A DNA stretch of 64,000 bases from [Clostridium] ultunense DSM 10521 (lineage in GTDB: Bacteria; Bacillota; Clostridia; Tissierellales; Tepidimicrobiaceae). The translations under genes and the position numbers were made by a program. The stretch covers positions 98,596 to 162,595 of the forward strand of contig NZ_AZSU01000001.1 in assembly GCF_000511955.1 (NCBI RefSeq). The letters run 5' to 3'. Of the stretch, positions 45,968 through 55,450 are shown piece by piece. The notes beneath the pieces were generated by a model. It had not been told where the DNA came from. It ran no database searches and worked only from the letters and a program-made list of their open reading frames with translations. Numbering within the stretch: the stretch's first letter is position 1; every line of letters starts with the position of its first letter.

Positions 45968-48529
45968 ATGAGGGATTTTAAGGAGTATCAATATGAAATG
46001 ATACAAGGGCAGGAAAGCCTGCCTATAAATGTGATAATCCATAGTGTTGAGGAATTTCAAATGCATTGGCATAAGGAAATAGAAATATTATTTATCCTAG
46101 AAGGTAGCATTAACGTGAGGGTAGGGGAAGAAAGCTATTTTCTCAGAGAGAATGATCTAATACTGATAAATTGTAATGAATTACATAGCACAAGAAGACT
46201 TAAGGATAACAATGCATTATTAGCTATCCAAATAGATCCAGAGTTTTATAATAGTTGTTATCCCCAATTTAACAAGTTGGTCTTTGATTGTAAATCCTTT
46301 ATATTTGGCGAGGAACAGGAAAGATTTGATATAATTAGGTATTATATTGCAAAGATAGTTTGGGAATTAAATAAAAGAAACAAAGGATACCAATTTGTCA
46401 TAGGAAACTATCTATACTTATTGGCAAAACATCTGTTGACTAATTTCGATTATGTCATAATAGAAGATGAGGCGGAAGAATTAAGAGATGAGGATATTGT
46501 TAGGCTTCAGCGTATAATAGAGTATGTAAATAAAAATATAGATAGGAAGATAACTTTAAAAGAGATTGCAGAAAGAGAACATGTCAATTATTATTATCTA
46601 TCCCATTTTATAAAAGGCAAGATGGGCATTTCTTTCCAAGAATATGTAAATAGTGTAAGGTTATATAATGCTGTAGATATGTTGAAAAACACCGATAAAT
46701 CCATAATAGATATATCTCATGCCAGTGGCTTTTCTAATGTAAATTCTTTCAATAGGATTTTTAAAGAAACCTACAATTGCTCTCCATCAGAATATAGAAA
46801 GAATTCCAAGAACATGTCTGAATATGTCAATAATTCAACAAACTATAAGACTATAGCTAGAAGTAAAACTTATTTAGATGTAGATAGAACATCGGCATTA
46901 AAGAAATTATTCACCTATTTAAAGCCTATAGGGGTAGAAGTTAAAGAGGATTATGGAATTACGAATAGTATAGAATATATTTCAGTAAGCGGAATGGATG
47001 AAGGCCAATATCTTGAACATTATTGGCAAAATTTAATTACCTTTGGTAGAGCACATGAAGGTTTAAGGGCTAATTGGCAAAAACAATTTAGGGAAATACA
47101 AAGAGAAATTGGATTTAAATATATTAGATTTCATGGTATATTTATGGATGAAATGATGGTATATAATGTATCTCCTGAGGGGAATGTAGAATATAATTGG
47201 ACCTATGTAGATGAATTATTTGATTTTTTTATGGAAATGAATATTAAACCCTTTATAGAATTGAGCTTTATGCCTAGAGGATTGAAACGTTCCGATGAAA
47301 CAGTTTTTTGGTGGAAAGGAAATATATCTCCACCAAAGGATATAAAACTATGGACGGATTTAGTGCAAGAATTTATAAAACATTGTATTAATAGATATGG
47401 CATAGGAGAAGTAGAATCCTGGTATTTCGAAGTATGGAATGAACCCGAGTATGAATACGTTTTTTGGGCAGGTACTAGGGAGGAGTATTTTGAATTTTAT
47501 AAAGATACAGCATTAGCCATTAAATCTATATCTAAAAACTTAAAAGTAGGAGGGCCTGCTATAACCCATGGCACAATATTAGGTAGTTCTTGGTTAAAAG
47601 ACTTTCTAATATTTTGTCAAAAAAACAATGTTCCATTGGACTTCTTATCCATACACATATATCCAGAATATATACCGGAAGAAAGTGTAGAGAAATTTTA
47701 TCAATTAATAGAATCTGGTGTAGATGTGGGAAATAAAAATTTTAAACCTAAAAGGATATATCATGAAAAAAATCATGTTTTAAACACTATAAATATTGTT
47801 AATGAAAAGATAGAAAGCATATTAAATAGGAGAATGGAAGTTCATATCACTGAATGGAACGCATCTTCCCAGTTAGGTAATCCAATACATGACACCTGCT
47901 ACGTATCTACATATATAATAAGTAATGTATTACAATCCATAGACAAAGTAGATTCTCTAGGTTATTGGGCCTTTACAGATATATTTGAGGAACAAAAGCT
48001 AGGCATATCCCATTTCCATGGAGGTTTTGGATTAATGAACAAAGATGGAATAAAGAAACCTTCCTATTTTGCTTATTATTTATTATCGAAATTAGGAAAT
48101 GAGATAATAGACCAAGGAGAAGATTATATAATTACTAGGAGTGGAGAGGATATCCAAATATTAGCTTATAACTATACTTATTTTGATGATTTGTTTTTAT
48201 CCGGAGACACTTCTCACATAAACCATAGAGAAAGATATTTAATTTATGAAAATAAGGATATTAGGGAAATAGAATTTAATATAAATGGAGTTGTTGGAGA
48301 TTATAAAATAATAAAATATAAACTAAACAGGGAACATGGTTCTGCCTTTGACGAATGGCTTAAAATGGGGCTACCTGAAAATATGACATTGGAAGAGATA
48401 GAATATTTGAAAGGAAAAGCTAAGCCTGAAATAATAGTAGAATATGTGGGATTAAAAGGAGAATACAGGATCAGGTTTCAGATGCCAGTTCATGGAGCGG
48501 AGATGTTAGTGTTGGAGAAGAAAGCGTAA
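45968..48529 (+). CDS. AraC-type regulator fused to a GH39-like glycosidase domain
   Basis: The 853-residue fusion has an N-terminal cupin/AraC sensor (about 1-160: HWHKEIEILFILEGSINVRVG) and two helix-turn-helix motifs (about 190-276: LKEIAEREHVNYYYLSHFIK, IIDISHASGFSNVNSFNRIF). A GH39-type (beta/alpha)8 domain follows, with the acid/base motif WNEPEYEY (Glu492) and the nucleophile in ITEWNAS (Glu629). A C-terminal beta region closes it. No signal peptide is present, so it is cytoplasmic. Putting the enzyme fold inside the regulator suggests sugar sensing or turnover by the DNA-binding protein itself. Upstream is A/T-rich; the start has GGGGGGA. A decayed relative is at 56300-57413. Confidence 0.88.
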   Translation: MRDFKEYQYEMIQGQESLPINVIIHSVEEFQMHWHKEIEILFILEGSINVRVGEESYFLRENDLILINCNELHSTRRLKDNNALLAIQIDPEFYNSCYPQFNKLVFDCKSFIFGEEQERFDIIRYYIAKIVWELNKRNKGYQFVIGNYLYLLAKHLLTNFDYVIIEDEAEELRDEDIVRLQRIIEYVNKNIDRKITLKEIAEREHVNYYYLSHFIKGKMGISFQEYVNSVRLYNAVDMLKNTDKSIIDISHASGFSNVNSFNRIFKETYNCSPSEYRKNSKNMSEYVNNSTNYKTIARSKTYLDVDRTSALKKLFTYLKPIGVEVKEDYGITNSIEYISVSGMDEGQYLEHYWQNLITFGRAHEGLRANWQKQFREIQREIGFKYIRFHGIFMDEMMVYNVSPEGNVEYNWTYVDELFDFFMEMNIKPFIELSFMPRGLKRSDETVFWWKGNISPPKDIKLWTDLVQEFIKHCINRYGIGEVESWYFEVWNEPEYEYVFWAGTREEYFEFYKDTALAIKSISKNLKVGGPAITHGTILGSSWLKDFLIFCQKNNVPLDFLSIHIYPEYIPEESVEKFYQLIESGVDVGNKNFKPKRIYHEKNHVLNTINIVNEKIESILNRRMEVHITEWNASSQLGNPIHDTCYVSTYIISNVLQSIDKVDSLGYWAFTDIFEEQKLGISHFHGGFGLMNKDGIKKPSYFAYYLLSKLGNEIIDQGEDYIITRSGEDIQILAYNYTYFDDLFLSGDTSHINHRERYLIYENKDIREIEFNINGVVGDYKIIKYKLNREHGSAFDEWLKMGLPENMTLEEIEYLKGKAKPEIIVEYVGLKGEYRIRFQMPVHGAEMLVLEKKA

Positions 48530-48540
48530 AGGACAAAAAA

Positions 48541-48580
48541 GGCTTACTTAGTAATGCTTCCACAGAAGCTCTTTTATATA
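48541..48580. repeat. Repeat copy C (diverged), after the AraC-GH39 gene
   Basis: GGCTTACTTAGTAATGCTTC followed by ACAGAAGCTCTTTTATA matches, with several changes, TTTCCTTAATAACGCTTCGA and TAGAAGCTTTTCTTATA of copy B at 43797-43850. Confidence 0.4.
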
Positions 48581-48697
48581 GCAAAAATGATTTAGTAATA
48601 TAACAAAAATCATAAAGAATTTAAGAAAATCTGTTGGTATAATAAATTATTGGATAAAAAAATTCATATATACATTTTTATTGGAAGGATGTAAAGA

Positions 48698-49945
48698 TTG
48701 AAAGGGAAACAAGCTCTTTTGCAAAAGGTTATTATGGAGAAAAACAAACAATTCGATAATATTATAAAATATTCCATGGCAGGAGATATAAAATACTTAG
48801 AAAAAATAGAGGAATTTTATCGTGAAATAAATGATTTGGATATGGAATTAAAAGATGGAATGTTTGCAAATATTTTAGAGGATTTTGATGCTTGTATTTC
48901 AGGAAGTAGAGAAATTACCGTATCAAATATATTGAATTTATACGGTAAACTCTATTCAGTGGTGGAGAATATAGATGGAGAATTAAGTAATGGTGTATAT
49001 AAAAAATGTAAAAGCAACCAAGTGGAAATTTCCAGCAAAAAAAGCATTGAAAAAATTTTAATTATTGATGATGACATTTTATTTTTAAAAATGATTGAAG
49101 AAAATCTAGAAAAAAGGGGCTACAACACCATATTATGCTCAAATCCCTTTGAAGCTATTAAATGTTTAAATGAGGAAAATATTTCTTTAGTAGTATTAGA
49201 TATGATATTGCCAGGTATAGATGGATTTAAGATGACTAAAATAATTAGAGATATAGACCCAATCCTTCCCATAATTATAATTTCATCAAAAAATGATTTA
49301 GAAACTAAAATAAATGTACTTAAAATAGGTGCGGATGATTATATCACCAAACCCATTAATATGGAAGAATTTTATGCTAGAATAGATAGAACTTTAGACA
49401 GAACCACTAATTATAATGCCCTATCTATAAAAGATGGATTAACAGGAGTCTATACAAAGGAATATTTCTGGGAAAGGGCGAAGGAAAAAATGGCCCTTTA
49501 CAATAGGAATAAAGAGACTTTTTCCATTGCATTTGTAGATATAGATGATTTTAAAACAGTAAATGATAATTTAGGTCATTTAGTGGGGGATAAAATTCTA
49601 AAATGTTTTGCTAGAATTTTAAAAAACACCTTAAGAAGTACTGATTTAATTTTTAGATTTGGTGGCGACGAATTTATTATAATATTTCCTGAAACTAGAG
49701 AAATGGAAGCAAAACTAGTTCTAGAGAGATTTAATAGAACCAAAAGATGTAGTAAATGTGGCAATGAACAATGTATTACTGTAACTAATGTAAATTTTTC
49801 AGCAGGTATTACTGAAATAAAAAGCGCAGAAGATACTGTTGAAAAAATGATAGGAAGAGCCGATAAAGCATTGTACGACGCTAAAGGCAATGGGGGAAAT
49901 GGAATATTTATATATGAAGAAAAAATAAGCTATGGATATTTTTAG
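48698..49945 (+). CDS. Response regulator-diguanylate cyclase (REC-GGDEF)
   Basis: The 415-residue protein has an N-terminal helical region (1-115), a receiver domain at about 117-235 with phospho-acceptor Asp168 (VLDMILPGIDG) and conserved Lys in DDYITKPI, and a GGDEF domain with the intact motif GGDEF at 322-326. It should make c-di-GMP in the cytosol. A start TTG lies nine bases after GGAAGG. A c-di-GMP-I riboswitch and cell-surface genes follow nearby. A CxxC pair near 348 (RCSKCGNEQC) inside the GGDEF domain is unusual. The cognate kinase is not in the window. Confidence 0.92.
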   Translation: MKGKQALLQKVIMEKNKQFDNIIKYSMAGDIKYLEKIEEFYREINDLDMELKDGMFANILEDFDACISGSREITVSNILNLYGKLYSVVENIDGELSNGVYKKCKSNQVEISSKKSIEKILIIDDDILFLKMIEENLEKRGYNTILCSNPFEAIKCLNEENISLVVLDMILPGIDGFKMTKIIRDIDPILPIIIISSKNDLETKINVLKIGADDYITKPINMEEFYARIDRTLDRTTNYNALSIKDGLTGVYTKEYFWERAKEKMALYNRNKETFSIAFVDIDDFKTVNDNLGHLVGDKILKCFARILKNTLRSTDLIFRFGGDEFIIIFPETREMEAKLVLERFNRTKRCSKCGNEQCITVTNVNFSAGITEIKSAEDTVEKMIGRADKALYDAKGNGGNGIFIYEEKISYGYF

Positions 49946-49962
49946 GTATCCGTAGCTTATTT
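49923..49962 (+). terminator. Terminator of the REC-GGDEF gene
   Basis: AAATAAGCTATGGATA (49923-49938) and TATCCGTAGCTTATTT (49947-49962) pair with one G-U. The stop codon lies in the loop/stem region. Confidence 0.8.
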
Positions 49963-50191
49963 GTTATTTATATAATGAAATTTTTGAGCACGTTGGATTT
50001 AACGTGAAAAACACTCTCAAACCTAGCAAAAAACAATGACTATTAAAACAAAAAACAAGAAGAGCAAATTAGTAGGATGTGATACTATAAAAAAAAGGTA
50101 ATTGGTGGCAATAGATATAAACTATATGGAAAACTTTCCAAGAATACCAGATGAAATTTGAAACTTGACAATTGAAAAGGGAGGAGATAAA

Positions 50192-53100
50192 GTGAAATTT
50201 TTAAATACAACAACTAAATATAGAATGAGTATACTAGTTGTTATGGTAATGTTATTACAGATGTTGATGCCTGTGGTGGGAGATGTGGTTTGGGCTGAGG
50301 AATTAATGGATCCTGAGGTAGTAGAAGAGCAGGAACTTGGTGAAACCATGGAAGAAAGCAATGGTATAGTAGATCAAAATGATGACGGTGACGACACACC
50401 TGAGGAAGATACTGAAAGTGATGATAATATTCTAACGGAACCAGAAGAATCCAAGGACGAAGGAATATTAGGGATCGACATAAATGAATTGAATGGAGAA
50501 AAAGAAATAGAAGATAATAGTGAAGATAGTTCCAATGTCTCTAATGAATTTCCTTATATAATCGGTGTAGAGATAAAAGACGAAAATGGCGATGATTTTT
50601 TGGGACCGGTTAAGAAGGATTCAAAAATACGCATTGACTATAAATTTGAAATTCCTAACGAAGAAATAGTAGATACGGAGAAAAGCTATACCATAAAGAT
50701 TCCAGAACTAATTAAGATAACAAAAGAAATGAGATTTGAAGCAAAGAATGGTGACCGTGTATTGGCAGTTGCTACCTTTAATAATGATAATGAGATGATT
50801 ATTCAGTATATGGATGAAGTAAACAATCCAGAACTCCTATATGATCGAATAGGGTATTTTTGGGTATATACTGAATTTGATGCTGCAAAGGTAGGTGTTG
50901 GTGGGGAGACTGAAATTGAGTTTGATATTGGTGGAGAAAGTAAAAAGATTATTGAAATAAATTTTGAAAAAGAGGAAGAAAAGGTAGATGTAAAATTATC
51001 TAAGTCAGGGCATTATGACAAAGAAAACAATATAATAATATGGACTATCACAGTTAAACCAGAAACAACTCCTAGTGGAAGGACTATAAGTAATGTAGTT
51101 ATAACAGATGTGATTGAAAAGGGACAGACTTATATTGATGATTCCGCCAATATTGACCCGAATACTGAAGGAGAAGGTAGTTTTTCATTTGAAGGGAATA
51201 GATTAAGCTACACATTTAACGAAGCCATAAAAAGCGGAGATGAATATACCATCACCTTCAAAACAAAGCCTGATTTATCAGCTTTTAATTCCGAAGGGAA
51301 AACTATTTACTTTAAAAACAAAGCAGAAGCTACCTTTGAGGATGATGGAGAATCTACCTCTAATGAAGCAAGTGTAGATACAACAGTTGATTTTATACGA
51401 AAAGAAGGCGAATTTGAAAAGGGAAATAGTCGAGAAGAAAATAGAATAGATTGGACTATTCATATAAACAATAATAATTTGAAGATAGATAATGCAGTAA
51501 TAAGGGATACTATTCCTAAAGGGTTAAAGCTGGTAACAGATACTATTAAATTAGAACCTGAATTAACTGGGGCAAGTTACAGCATTGAGGGAAATGAAAA
51601 TGCTGAAACGGGTACCGAATTAACCTATGAACTTGGGGAAATTACAGGATACCATAAATTGACTTATTCAACCACTGTTGTAGATGAAGAAGCATATAAT
51701 TCTAATACATCTAAAGAATATAAAAACTATGTAGAAATAACAGGGGTAGATGTACCTACCAATGCAAATAATAAAGATGATAAAGATGGTGTATTAGTTC
51801 CAACTAGTGTAATTGTTAAATCAGGTAAAGGATATAACCCTTCTACTCAAGAGATTACTTGGGAGATAGTGGTTAACAATAATAAGATTGCTATAGAAAA
51901 TGCTAAGGTTACTGATGATATACCATTAGGGTTAGAATATGTAGAGGGCTCATTTAAAGTAGATGGAAACATACCAATATCTGGGTTTGAATATATGAAA
52001 GCAGATAGTGAAGATGCAAGTAAAACAGGGACCTGGGTATATAATTTTGGAAATATTAATCAGACCACACATATAATAACCTTTAAAACCAGAGTAACAG
52101 ACAACAATATCTGGGCTAATAATGCTAATAAAACTTTCTATAATACTGCCAAACTGACTGGAGATGGGGTAGAAGATTCGTCTTCACTAGGAGAAGAAGA
52201 TGTATCAAGCCAAGTTATCGAAAAAACTGGCATAGGTTATCACTATTTAGATAGAGAAGCTACTTGGAAAATTGTAATCAATTGGAACAAAATGCCTATG
52301 ATAAATGTCGTGGTTACAGATTTAATAGGCGAGTACCAAGAGTTTGTGGAAGGTTCTGTAGAAGTTACAGGTCCTAGTAAGGAAAAAACTGCAATTAATT
52401 TTGACAATGAAACCAAAACTTTAACTATCGGATTCCTCGAAACAATAAATGATACACATACTATTACTTTCAAAACTAAGATAAATGATGAATCAATCTT
52501 CTATAGCAATGGAGATAAAACATTATACAATACAGCTAAATTGGAAAGTAATGAAACTCCGGAAAATGGAGTATCATCAACTGGTAATAATAAAATTCAA
52601 AATACTGTTGTCAACAAAACAGGCAATTATGAAGATGGCAATGATTATATTGATTGGGAAGTAGTAATCAATCAAAATCAGTTATCAATATATGATGCTA
52701 TACTTGAAGACGAATTGCAAGAGGGATTAGAATTAGATACATCATCAGTAAAACTAATTAAATTAATAGTTGATGAAGAAGGAGATCATAAAGAGGGGGA
52801 AGAAGTAGAATTAAGCTCTTCAAATATAAAATACAATGGTGAAACAAGAAAATTTGAATTCCATTTCACAGAAGAAATAAATGAAGCCTATATTCTAAAA
52901 TTCCGAACTGATATCTTAGATACCCACAAAAATGCTACTTTCATGAATACTATAAATTTCAAAGGAAGTAATAGAGCCGAAACAGGCAGTAGTGAAAGTA
53001 TAAAGGTATCATTCCAAACTGGAGGTGGCGGTGCAGGAGCATCTGGAAGGGGAAGTATAAAGATAATAAAAGTAGATGAAAATAATAATTCTACTAAATT

Positions 53101-54262
53101 ATCAGGAGCTGTATTTGAACTATTAGACATCTTTGAAAATGTATTAAAGACATCTGAACCCACAGGAGATAATGGGGAAGCACTATTTGGAGGGCTAAAA
53201 TTTGACACAACTTATCTTATCAGAGAAAAAACACCACCTGCGGAATATGCGCTAAGTGGCATAGTTCATAAGTTCCAAGTGAAAAATGAAACTGGTAAAA
53301 AGGATATAGAGTATGAATTCAAAAATACTAAAATCAAAGGTAATATTGAATTCACTAAATATGGTGATAATCAAGAACCTTTACAAGGTGCAGGATTCGC
53401 CCTATACAATGCAGATGACAATGATTTTGAATATCCAATTACAACTGTATCTAGCGATAAAGATGGAAAAGTAAAATTTGAAAATATAGCTTTTGGAAGC
53501 TATAAAATCAAAGAGACTAAAGCACCAGAAGGATATTTGCTATCAGACGAAGTATTGGAAGCAACCATTAGCGAAGATGATTCCACTGTTTCAACTATTC
53601 CTGAGAGTATATCTAATACTATGATAAAAGGTAATTTCCAACTTAAAAAGATTCGGAAAAACACAGATACTCCATTATCAGGTGCTAAGATAGCAGTATA
53701 CAGAGAGGATGGAACTTTTATTGAAGAACAAACAACAGATGATGATGGATTTGCTTTATTTGAAAAACTACCTTATGGAAGATATTATTTCATAGAAACA
53801 AAAGCACCATCGGGATACTACAGAAATAATGAAAAACATTATTTCAATATAGAAGAAGATGGAGTAACAGTAGAAGAAACATTGGAAAATATAAAAATAC
53901 CACCATATGGACCACCAACAGATCCGAAAGATCCAAAGCCAGAAAAACCAACTAAGCCAACGAAACCAGAAGACCCTGAAAAACCAATGGAACCAACTAA
54001 GCCAGCAGATCCAGAAGGCCCAGCAAACCCAGAAGATCCATTAACCGATATAGATGGGGAGACACCAGCAGGCGGTATCGATGTAGATAAAGAAGATGAT
54101 GATGACCCAACAATTGGCTTGGATGATAACACACCAAAAGGTGGTACAAATGTTGACAAGCCAATATTACCAAAGACAGGAGAAAACAATAATATATTCT
54201 TCTATTTCATAGGCTTAATATTAATAACATTAGGCTTTGTATTTAGAAGAAAAACAGTATAG
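50192..54262 (+). CDS. Large LPXTG-anchored surface protein, adhesin-like
   Basis: The roughly 1356-residue protein starts at GTG 50192 after GGGAGGAG, with a signal peptide (SILVVMVMLLQMLMPVVG) and an acidic Asp/Glu-rich stretch. An N-terminal adhesin-like domain is followed by about five repeats of roughly 135 residues, each beginning with K-S/T-G and a TW.I.V.NN core (for example QEITWEIVVNNNK). Then come three SpaA/Cna_B-type modules (GSIKIIKVDE, GNIEFTKYGD, GNFQLKKIRK), each with an ETKAP-like end that fits isopeptide bonds. A Pro/Lys-rich wall-spanning region follows, then LPKTG, a hydrophobic segment and the tail RRKTV. The sortase at 55451 is a candidate for anchoring it. The ligand is unknown. 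Confidence 0.9.
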   Translation: MKFLNTTTKYRMSILVVMVMLLQMLMPVVGDVVWAEELMDPEVVEEQELGETMEESNGIVDQNDDGDDTPEEDTESDDNILTEPEESKDEGILGIDINELNGEKEIEDNSEDSSNVSNEFPYIIGVEIKDENGDDFLGPVKKDSKIRIDYKFEIPNEEIVDTEKSYTIKIPELIKITKEMRFEAKNGDRVLAVATFNNDNEMIIQYMDEVNNPELLYDRIGYFWVYTEFDAAKVGVGGETEIEFDIGGESKKIIEINFEKEEEKVDVKLSKSGHYDKENNIIIWTITVKPETTPSGRTISNVVITDVIEKGQTYIDDSANIDPNTEGEGSFSFEGNRLSYTFNEAIKSGDEYTITFKTKPDLSAFNSEGKTIYFKNKAEATFEDDGESTSNEASVDTTVDFIRKEGEFEKGNSREENRIDWTIHINNNNLKIDNAVIRDTIPKGLKLVTDTIKLEPELTGASYSIEGNENAETGTELTYELGEITGYHKLTYSTTVVDEEAYNSNTSKEYKNYVEITGVDVPTNANNKDDKDGVLVPTSVIVKSGKGYNPSTQEITWEIVVNNNKIAIENAKVTDDIPLGLEYVEGSFKVDGNIPISGFEYMKADSEDASKTGTWVYNFGNINQTTHIITFKTRVTDNNIWANNANKTFYNTAKLTGDGVEDSSSLGEEDVSSQVIEKTGIGYHYLDREATWKIVINWNKMPMINVVVTDLIGEYQEFVEGSVEVTGPSKEKTAINFDNETKTLTIGFLETINDTHTITFKTKINDESIFYSNGDKTLYNTAKLESNETPENGVSSTGNNKIQNTVVNKTGNYEDGNDYIDWEVVINQNQLSIYDAILEDELQEGLELDTSSVKLIKLIVDEEGDHKEGEEVELSSSNIKYNGETRKFEFHFTEEINEAYILKFRTDILDTHKNATFMNTINFKGSNRAETGSSESIKVSFQTGGGGAGASGRGSIKIIKVDENNNSTKLSGAVFELLDIFENVLKTSEPTGDNGEALFGGLKFDTTYLIREKTPPAEYALSGIVHKFQVKNETGKKDIEYEFKNTKIKGNIEFTKYGDNQEPLQGAGFALYNADDNDFEYPITTVSSDKDGKVKFENIAFGSYKIKETKAPEGYLLSDEVLEATISEDDSTVSTIPESISNTMIKGNFQLKKIRKNTDTPLSGAKIAVYREDGTFIEEQTTDDDGFALFEKLPYGRYYFIETKAPSGYYRNNEKHYFNIEEDGVTVEETLENIKIPPYGPPTDPKDPKPEKPTKPTKPEDPEKPMEPTKPADPEGPANPEDPLTDIDGETPAGGIDVDKEDDDDPTIGLDDNTPKGGTNVDKPILPKTGENNNIFFYFIGLILITLGFVFRRKTV

Positions 54263-54303
54263 ACACAAAGAAGGCAGAGGAAACTCTGCCTTCTTTGTGT
54301 CTA
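54260..54303 (+). terminator. 20-bp perfect stem terminator after the LPXTG gene
   Basis: TAGACACAAAGAAGGCAGAG (54260-54279), a GAAA tetraloop, then the exact complement (54284-54303). The first TAG is the stop codon of the LPXTG gene. No long T run follows. Confidence 0.8.
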
Positions 54304-54370
54304 TGGGGCCTAATGCCTATGGACAAACCTCCCAAATTATTGTATAATACTGGAAATGAATATGTATTTA

Positions 54371-54471
54371 ATCGGTGACTTTCCACCGATAAAGGCAAAT
54401 TTGGTGAAAACCAAGGGCGCAAAACTACAGGGCCTTCCTTGAGATGTCAAGATGGCAGCCAGTTACCGAAG
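54371..54471 (+). ncRNA. c-di-GMP-I (GEMM) riboswitch
   Basis: The core has AAAGGCAAA (near 54391), the tetraloop-capped helix TTTGGTGAAAACCAA, then GGGCGCAAAACTACAGGGCC (54415-54434) and ATGGCAGCCAGTTACCGAA (54452-54470). These correspond to the conserved G/A-rich junction and the GGACGCAAAGCC-like segment of the class. The strand TCGGTGAC (54372-54379) can pair with GTTACCGA near 54462-54469 as P1, or locally with ACCGA at 54385-54389. The ribosome site GGGAGGAG for the next gene starts right after the aptamer, which favours translational control. Confidence 0.85.
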
Positions 54472-54483
54472 GGAGGAGTGAAT

Positions 54484-55272
54484 ATGTTTAAAAAACATAT
54501 TATAAACTCCACAATAGTCATCTTTTTTATTTTATTAATTTCAACTATAAGTTTTGCTCAAAACACTATTGTGGATGTTAAGAATTTGGACAAGGGTATA
54601 GTAATGATAAACTACCATAAAAAAGCTGGTAATATAAAAGTGCTAATAGCTAAAGGTAATAATAAAGAGCATTATGATTTAGAACCAAATATGAACTATC
54701 CCCTACAATTTGGTAACGGAGAATACACTATTTCAATTTTGGAACATGTCAATAGAAATCAATATAGAATAGTAGGCACAGAAAAAGTAAATTTGAAATT
54801 AAATGATGAAAAACAATTATTTTTGCAATCCATTCAAATGATTAATTGGGATAAGGACATGCTTGCTATAAAAAATGTAAAGGAGTTAACTAAGAATGCT
54901 AAGGATGATGAAGAAAAATTTAAGATCGTATATGACTATGTAACTAATAATATAAAATATAGCGATAAAAAGGCTGATATAGTAAAAACAGGTTATATAC
55001 CATCAATAGATGCCACATTAAATTCCCAATCTGGAATATGCTATGACTATGCAGTATTAACAGCTGCAATGTTAAGAAGTCTAGACATACCTACAAAACT
55101 AATCATGGGATACAAATCGGATATTGAAAAATACCATGCCTGGAATCAAGTATACCTAAATGGAAAATGGATAAGTATTGATACAACTTATGATTCTGCC
55201 TATGTACAAAAAGGTGTTCCAATTAATATGATTAAGGATGATAAGGATTACAAAATAGAAAAAATATATTAA
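54484..55272 (+). CDS. Exported transglutaminase-like protein under c-di-GMP control
   Basis: The 262-residue protein has a signal/membrane segment (IINSTIVIFFILLISTISFAQ) and a transglutaminase-like domain with Cys (SGICYDYAVLTAAMLRSLDIP), His (YHAWNQVYL) and Asp (SIDTTYDSA) in the usual order. It probably acts as a cysteine protease or crosslinking enzyme outside the membrane. ATG 54484 follows GGGAGGAG and the c-di-GMP-I riboswitch. The adjacent LPXTG protein and sortase suggest work on the cell surface. The domain before the catalytic part (residues 20-115) is beta-rich and unassigned. Confidence 0.85.
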   Translation: MFKKHIINSTIVIFFILLISTISFAQNTIVDVKNLDKGIVMINYHKKAGNIKVLIAKGNNKEHYDLEPNMNYPLQFGNGEYTISILEHVNRNQYRIVGTEKVNLKLNDEKQLFLQSIQMINWDKDMLAIKNVKELTKNAKDDEEKFKIVYDYVTNNIKYSDKKADIVKTGYIPSIDATLNSQSGICYDYAVLTAAMLRSLDIPTKLIMGYKSDIEKYHAWNQVYLNGKWISIDTTYDSAYVQKGVPINMIKDDKDYKIEKIY

Positions 55273-55283
55273 TACTAATATAA

Positions 55284-55363
55284 CTGTAATCCTGAGCCAA
55301 AAGCGAAGAAACTCCTATTCAGGTAACTAAAGAGAGTCTATCGGCTTCACCTCAGGATGACAG
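55284..55363. repeat. Inverted repeat of the TGTCATCCTGAG type
   Basis: CTGTAATCCTGAG (55284-55296) and CTCAGGATGACAG (55351-55363) are inverse with one mismatch. The inner part shares AGCGAAGAA-like segments with the element at 34932-35008. It lies between the transglutaminase gene and the converging sortase and may also serve as a terminator. Confidence 0.5.
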
Positions 55364-55450
55364 TATTCTGATTCTAAGATGACCAGAGTTCTAATTTTTA
55401 GGCTGATATAATTATATATTCAAGGGTTCTATTGTAGGTACAAATGATTT

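Noticed and set aside
50165-50170. TTGACA just before the LPXTG gene
   Set aside because: It lies only 22 bases before the GTG start and overlaps the leader of the ribosome site, leaving no room for a -10 box and transcript start.
53839-54189. 116-codon reverse frame antisense to the Pro-rich end of the LPXTG gene
   Set aside because: Its Gly/Ser/Phe-rich composition is the mirror of the Pro/Lys repeat; no ribosome site.
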